The position numbers were made by a program, and so were the translations under genes. From Bacillota bacterium (GTDB lineage: Bacteria; Bacillota; Clostridia; Christensenellales; Borkfalkiaceae), in contig QAKE01000080.1 of the NCBI GenBank assembly GCA_003343995.1, positions 1-16,675 on the forward strand: a DNA stretch of 16,675 nucleotides, in the 5' to 3' direction. Shown here in pieces: positions 13,912 to 16,675 of this stretch (positions within the stretch are counted from its first letter, which is position 1; each line of letters opens with the position of its first letter). The notes below the pieces were generated by a model that saw nothing but the letters and a program-made list of their open reading frames with translations, had not been told where the DNA came from and searched no databases.

Positions 13912-14552
13912 TTGGCGATTAGAACCTTGTGTGCATTCCACGAAAAGTCTAAATTTAAGGTTTTACGAACCTATGAAAAGTCTAATTTGAGAGATTTGCA
14001 TGAGCTAAAAGAAAAGTATGAATATCAAAAAGTTTATAGCTTGGGGGACAGACCTACTACTTACTTTGCCATATTGCAAGACTTGTAAATGAAGGCTTTT
14101 TTATGGAAGGAGGCAGAATAAGGGGAGTGCCCGTAACGATAGGAGGAACATCGTATGTACCGCCGTTGCCGAATGAGTTTGACGTCAAGGATAGAATTAC
14201 AGAGATAGTGGCAAAGGAAAGCGATGATATTGAAAAAGCAATTGAGCTGTGTTTATATTGCATGAAAACGCAAATTTTTCTCGATGGCAATAAAAGAGCA
14301 TCGGTTATATTTGCTAACCATTATCTCATTGCACACGGTGGCGGGTTTATCGTAATCCCTGAAAAAGAAGTACCTAAATTCAAACAATTACTTGTAAAAT
14401 ACTATGAAGGGGAAGATATTGCTTATATCATGCGGTTTATGAAAGAAAAATGTTGGAAGACATTTTAGACACAGTTTAAAACTGAACCGAAAGTTGAAAC
14501 ACCATTGAAAGAATTTTTCGATGATCCAATATTTGATGATATTTCGGATTAA
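13912..14552 (+). pseudogene. Broken Fic-like gene (probable frameshift and early stop)
   Basis: Two overlapping frames appear to be pieces of one gene. The first reads TYEKSNLRDLHELKEKYEYQ... to GDRPTTYFAILQDL and stops at 14086-14088. The second frame, already open across the same bases, reads CHIARLVNEGFFMEGGRIRG and continues into the Fic fragment. One missing T in the TTT run near 14065 would join them as TTYFCHIARLV. After the TAG at 14466-14468 the same frame stays open for 27 acidic codons (TQFKTEPKVETPLKEFFDDP..., TAA at 14550-14552), suggesting that the TAG is an early stop. The 5' start (TTG 13912 with AAAGGA 10 nt upstream) is a guess. Confidence 0.55.
14103..14468 (+). CDS. Fic/DOC-like fragment with an altered catalytic motif
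   Basis: A 121-residue frame containing the Fic core. Canonical Fic enzymes have H-P-F-x-D-G-N-G-R-x-x-R and transfer AMP or other phosphate groups to target proteins. Here the corresponding residues are Q57-I-F-L-D-G-N-K-R65-A-S-V68, so the catalytic histidine and the last arginine are both replaced; AMP transfer by the usual mechanism is therefore unlikely. The preceding beta-hairpin-like segment GGRIRGVPVTIGGTSYVPPLPN resembles the region before the core in many Fic proteins. GAAGG (14091-14095) could serve as a ribosome site, so the fragment might still be made. It is best seen as part of the broken gene at 13912-14552. Partner antitoxin genes are not seen. Confidence 0.6.
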   Translation: MEGGRIRGVPVTIGGTSYVPPLPNEFDVKDRITEIVAKESDDIEKAIELCLYCMKTQIFLDGNKRASVIFANHYLIAHGGGFIVIPEKEVPKFKQLLVKYYEGEDIAYIMRFMKEKCWKTF

Positions 14553-14586
14553 TATTTTTCTTAAGCAACTGAATTTTTGTATTATG

Positions 14587-14627
14587 GAAACATCGCTTTG
14601 GGAATCTTGCGATGTTTCTTTGTTTTC
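14587..14627 (+). terminator. Probable intrinsic terminator after the Fic-like gene
   Basis: GAAACATCGC (14587-14596) and GCGATGTTTC (14609-14618) form a perfect 10-bp stem with a 12-nt loop, followed by TTTGTTTTC. It separates the Fic remnant from the lexA promoter. Confidence 0.65.
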
Positions 14628-14670
14628 AAAAATTAATAAGAAAAAAGGTAAAAAAAATGGCAGTAAGCTA

Positions 14671-14699
14671 TTTACAAACAAATGTTCGTATGTTATAAT
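14671..14699 (+). promoter_or_regulatory. lexA promoter
   Basis: TTTACA (14671-14676), 17 nt and TATAAT (14694-14699). The LexA box overlaps the -35 and fills much of the spacer. The start would be near 14706. Confidence 0.85.
14675..14688. promoter_or_regulatory. LexA box in the lexA promoter (autoregulation)
   Basis: CAAAC-AAAT-GTTCG has one mismatch to CGAAC-N4-GTTCG and the same AAAT centre as the box at 11402-11415. Its position between the -35 and -10 boxes is a classic repressor site. Confidence 0.85.
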
Positions 14700-14711
14700 A
14701 GTGGTGTAAGT

Positions 14712-14726
14712 GGGACAAAGTGTCCC
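14712..14726. repeat. Perfect inverted repeat in the lexA leader
   Basis: GGGACA, AAG, TGTCCC, located just after the predicted transcript start. It may be a second regulator site or a small RNA hairpin before the ribosome site. Confidence 0.5.
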
Positions 14727-14746
14727 GTATTGAAAAAGGAACAAAC

Positions 14747-15349
14747 ATGAGAACGAAAAGCGATGAAAAAATCAAGGAAATAAAGAGGTGCATTGAATCG
14801 TTCTATGAAGCGAATGACAGGTCACCGAGTGTTCGTGAAATATCCGAAACAGTTGGCATGAGTAAAAGCAATGTACAAAGATACTTGATTTCAATGGCTG
14901 AAGACGGAATATTGGAACGTAATGAAGATGGCTATGCTACAGAATTAACTACAATGATAGGTAGCCAAACGGTTAATGTTCCGAAAATCGGGTATGTGCC
15001 ATGCGGACCATTGGCGGAAGAAGTTGAGTGTATTGAGGGGTACTTGAAACTTCCGTTAGCATTTTTGGGTGACACCAGGAAAGCTTTCTTGCTTTCGGCT
15101 TGTGGTAACTCAATGATAGGGGCGGGAATAGACGATGGGGACTTGGTACTGGTTAAACAGCAGGAAACTGCTGATGACGGTGATATCATTGTTGCATTAG
15201 TGGAAAATGAAGTAACTTTGAAACGGTATTATAATGAACCCAGTAAGCATAGAGTTCGTTTGCATCCCGAAAATCCTATAATGAAAGATATTTTTGTTAA
15301 AGACCTAATTATACAAGGCGTGGCGATAAAGGTAATAAAAGATTTGTGA
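14747..15349 (+). CDS. lexA: LexA-like S24-family repressor
   Basis: A 200-residue SOS-type repressor. The N-terminal winged helix (RSPSVREISETVGMSKSNVQ, about 26-58) is LexA-like. The linker contains the autocleavage site as Cys86-Gly87 (VPKIGYVPCGPL), where LexA usually has Ala-Gly; Cys-Gly is known from UmuD. The peptidase fold carries the nucleophile S122 (GNSMIGAGIDDGD) and general base K159 (ENEVTLKRYY), so RecA-stimulated self-cleavage should work. ATG 14747 is chosen because AAAGGA lies 6 nt before it; the in-frame GTG 14720 lies within the leader hairpin. The gene is A+T-rich compared with the chromosomal genes to the left and has its own LexA box. An IS3-family element begins two bases after its stop codon. 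Confidence 0.92.
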   Translation: MRTKSDEKIKEIKRCIESFYEANDRSPSVREISETVGMSKSNVQRYLISMAEDGILERNEDGYATELTTMIGSQTVNVPKIGYVPCGPLAEEVECIEGYLKLPLAFLGDTRKAFLLSACGNSMIGAGIDDGDLVLVKQQETADDGDIIVALVENEVTLKRYYNEPSKHRVRLHPENPIMKDIFVKDLIIQGVAIKVIKDL

Positions 15350-15425
15350 TATGGACTATAGTCAAGTAAATGGACACAAAAAAGAGAAAAAAGTAGACAG
15401 AAAGAGAGAGAAAATTAGTGTGTGG

Positions 15426-15459
15426 GCATATAACAACAGATGCATCAGTTGTTATATGC
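15426..15459. repeat. Inverted repeat at the end of the transposase gene
   Basis: GCATATAACAAC (15426-15437) and GTTGTTATATGC (15448-15459) are perfect 12-bp arms around a 10-nt loop. The orfB stop codon (15447-15445) lies in the loop. No T tract follows immediately, so it may limit 3' decay or incoming transcription. Confidence 0.75.
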
Positions 15460-16251
15460 GCTGAAAAATTTTTGCTCAAATTGATTGGGCGTAAGTAAAC
15501 CTAGAGAAGAGTGCGGACGTTTAGAATTGTAATAACCGTCAATATATGCAAAAACAGACAAATACAGTTCATCGAAATTCTTAAAAAAGCGACGGTTGGT
15601 TTCTTCGAGTTTCAGGTACTTAAAGAAACATTCCGCAACGGCATTGTCGTAAGGGTGACCTTTTTTTGAAAAAGACTGTACGATATGACAGTTATCCAAC
15701 ACTTTGCGAAAAGCCAAAGAAGTATATTGAACACCTCTGTCTGAATGAAACATAAGGCCTTGCGGATACCCGCGTTTTGCAAAAGCGTCGAGAAAAGTAT
15801 CTATTACCAATCGGGCATCGGCTTTAGCTGCGAGTTTGTGAGCAATGACTTTTCGGGAAAATAAGTCAATGATAACGCAAAGATAGTAAAAGCGATTTTG
15901 TACGCGCAAGTAAGTGATATCGCTGCACCAAACGAGATTGGGTGCGGATTGATGAAAGTCCTGTTTAAGGACGTTATTCATATCCAAAAGCGACTGAATA
16001 TACTTGAATTTAGGCGGTTTACGTGTGGGAATACGCGGAAGATGCAGGCTGTTCATCAGTCGGTACACTCGACCTATACTGATGTTAATGCAATAGTCAC
16101 AGCGAAGAAGGTACTGAATCTTGTAAGCGCCAAGCCGCATATCGTGTTCGGAACAGATTTGCAATATGTAGGACTTGATTGTTTGATTCTCGGAAATTCT
16201 TGGCGGAGTTGCCTTAGAAAAGAAATGCTTGTAGTAAGTGCTGCGGTTCAC
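15445..16251 (-). CDS. IS3-family transposase OrfB, DDE integrase domain
   Basis: A 268-residue catalytic half with an rve-type RNase H fold. The active-site acids are D111 (WCSDITYL), D171 (FHSDRGVQYTS) and E207 (NAVAECFFKYLKLEE), giving the D-59-D-35-E spacing of this family. The N-terminal part MNRSTYYKHF is the usual HTH_21 entry, and the C-terminus has YNSKRPHSSLGLLTP. The start given is a GTG at 16251. The frame is open further upstream (KVLRVNRSTYY) to the slippery site in orfA, so the active protein is most likely the OrfAB fusion made by -1 frameshifting. It would cut and join the element ends as DNA, usually through a circle intermediate in this family. Confidence 0.95.
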   Translation of the reverse strand: MNRSTYYKHFFSKATPPRISENQTIKSYILQICSEHDMRLGAYKIQYLLRCDYCINISIGRVYRLMNSLHLPRIPTRKPPKFKYIQSLLDMNNVLKQDFHQSAPNLVWCSDITYLRVQNRFYYLCVIIDLFSRKVIAHKLAAKADARLVIDTFLDAFAKRGYPQGLMFHSDRGVQYTSLAFRKVLDNCHIVQSFSKKGHPYDNAVAECFFKYLKLEETNRRFFKNFDELYLSVFAYIDGYYNSKRPHSSLGLLTPNQFEQKFFSAYNN

Positions 16252-16310
16252 GCGAAGTACCTTGCAAAGAAGATTGAGCCGATGCTGGAATCTAAGTTGA
16301 TAAACGGCAG

Positions 16311-16598
16311 TTAATCTCTGTTTGAGTGTGGAGTGAAGATTGCAATCGCTTTTTTTAAGATGAGGTTCTCCTCTTCAAGCATAGCATTGCGTTTTTGAAG
16401 TTCTTTGATTTGCTGTGCGGTAACGACGGTATCTTCATCGATCTTCACTTCGGAAAAATTGCGCACCCACTTGGAAAGAGCACTCATGGAGATACCATAC
16501 TCTTTGGAAAGTTGGGTTAAGGTTTTTCCGTTCTGATGAAGCGTGACGATACTCTTTTTGAATTCGTCGGTGTACTTTGGATAGTTTCCGGTTGCCAT
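16311..16598 (-). CDS. IS3-family OrfA, DNA-binding half
   Basis: A 95-residue protein with a Transposase_8 helix-turn-helix (KTLTQLSKEYGISMSALSKW, about 25-45) and a leucine-zipper-like coiled coil (AQQIKELQKRNAMLEEENLI, about 62-81) that mediates dimer formation in this family. It binds the element's terminal repeats. Near its end the message has CTTAAAAAAAGCG (plus positions 16347-16359), a run of seven A before G; slipping back one base there reads KKSDCNLHSTLKQRLTAVYQ and enters orfB without a stop. AGGAG (16612-16608) lies 9 nt before the ATG at 16598. Left unshifted, OrfA alone would act as an inhibitor of transposition, by family knowledge. Confidence 0.93.
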   Translation of the reverse strand: MATGNYPKYTDEFKKSIVTLHQNGKTLTQLSKEYGISMSALSKWVRNFSEVKIDEDTVVTAQQIKELQKRNAMLEEENLILKKAIAIFTPHSNRD

Positions 16599-16626
16599 TT
16601 TTTGTTGCTCCTTTTGTGTGTATTTT

Positions 16627-16656
16627 ATTGTATCATCTTTCTCCCTTTCTTGTCCA
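16627..16656 (-). promoter_or_regulatory. Transposase promoter within the right IS end
   Basis: On the minus strand TGGACA (16656-16651), 18 nt and TACAAT (16632-16627), one mismatch each. The -35 box is the inner part of the terminal repeat, so transposase binding would repress it. Confidence 0.6.
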
Positions 16657-16675
16657 CTTTTTTAGTTTAGCTCCA

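Larger units (their letters stand above)
15352..16675 (-). mobile_element. IS3-family insertion sequence, complete or nearly so (about 1.32 kb)
   Basis: The ends are imperfect 25-bp inverted repeats: both start TGGA and end with TGGACA at positions 20-25 (15 of 25 bases agree). The left end is 15352-15376 and the right end 16651-16675, the last base of the window. Inside, orfA and orfB lie on the minus strand with an A7G slippery run between them. The flank on the right is not in the window, so a target duplication cannot be checked. The left end sits two bases from the lexA stop codon. Confidence 0.9.

Noticed and set aside
14720..14746. GTG 14720 as the lexA start
   Set aside because: It falls within the leader palindrome and lacks a ribosome site; ATG 14747 has AAAGGA at the right distance.
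1..16675. CRISPR array or tRNA genes
   Set aside because: No regularly spaced direct repeats and no cloverleaf-type sequence were seen; the tRNA-related signals belong to the T-box.

Overview
The window looks like chromosome from a low-G+C-lineage Gram-positive bacterium (Bacillota, probably an uncultured gut-type Clostridia member; the exact taxon cannot be fixed from the sequence). Supporting signs are a large Alu-domain SRP RNA, a tRNA-Ile-type T-box leader, sigma-A promoters, strong AGGAG ribosome sites, a PdaB-like deacetylase of the sporulation family and a CGAAC-N4-GTTCG type LexA box. Most of the window (about 1-13780) is G+C-rich coding DNA; from about 13783 to the right end the DNA becomes clearly A+T-rich.

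Left part (1-6720). A partial SRP RNA gene runs off the left end on the minus strand. Divergent to it, a perfect consensus promoter (TTGACA-17-TATAAT) drives a T-box leader and then five tightly coupled genes: ileS (long, IleS2-type isoleucyl-tRNA synthetase), a class I SAM-dependent rRNA-type methyltransferase, an RluA-family pseudouridine synthase, a PAP2 membrane phosphatase and a SASA/SGNH carbohydrate esterase. Junctions are ATGA, 5 nt, TGATG and ATGA, so one isoleucine-sensing leader probably controls all five. The unit ends at a G+C-rich hairpin and a bidirectional terminator.

Middle (6720-11195). A small, probably leaderless XRE-type repressor (minus strand) is divergent from a PdaB-like polysaccharide deacetylase followed by a two-OB-fold SSB-like protein. 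A bidirectional terminator separates these from a convergent 835-residue secreted, membrane-anchored protein with propeller-like repeats and SH3-like C-terminal repeats.

Right part (11196-13782). A 400-nt A+T-rich regulatory region carries a perfect LexA box placed between divergent promoters. It is followed by a 170-residue protein with a sigma-region-4-like segment, a convergent minus-strand surface protein built like the 835-residue one, and the ATPase half of a phage large terminase that stops where the nuclease domain should begin.

Accessory tail (13783-16675). A broken Fic-like gene (probable frameshift, early TAG, mutated Fic motif), a LexA-like S24 repressor under its own LexA box, and a complete-looking IS3-family element (D59D35E, programmed -1 frameshift) whose outer end coincides with the end of the window. 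The two LexA boxes share 15 identical bases, which links the imported lexA to the regulatory region 3.3 kb upstream. The most interesting system here is this LexA-controlled locus with paired SH3-type membrane proteins next to a phage remnant.
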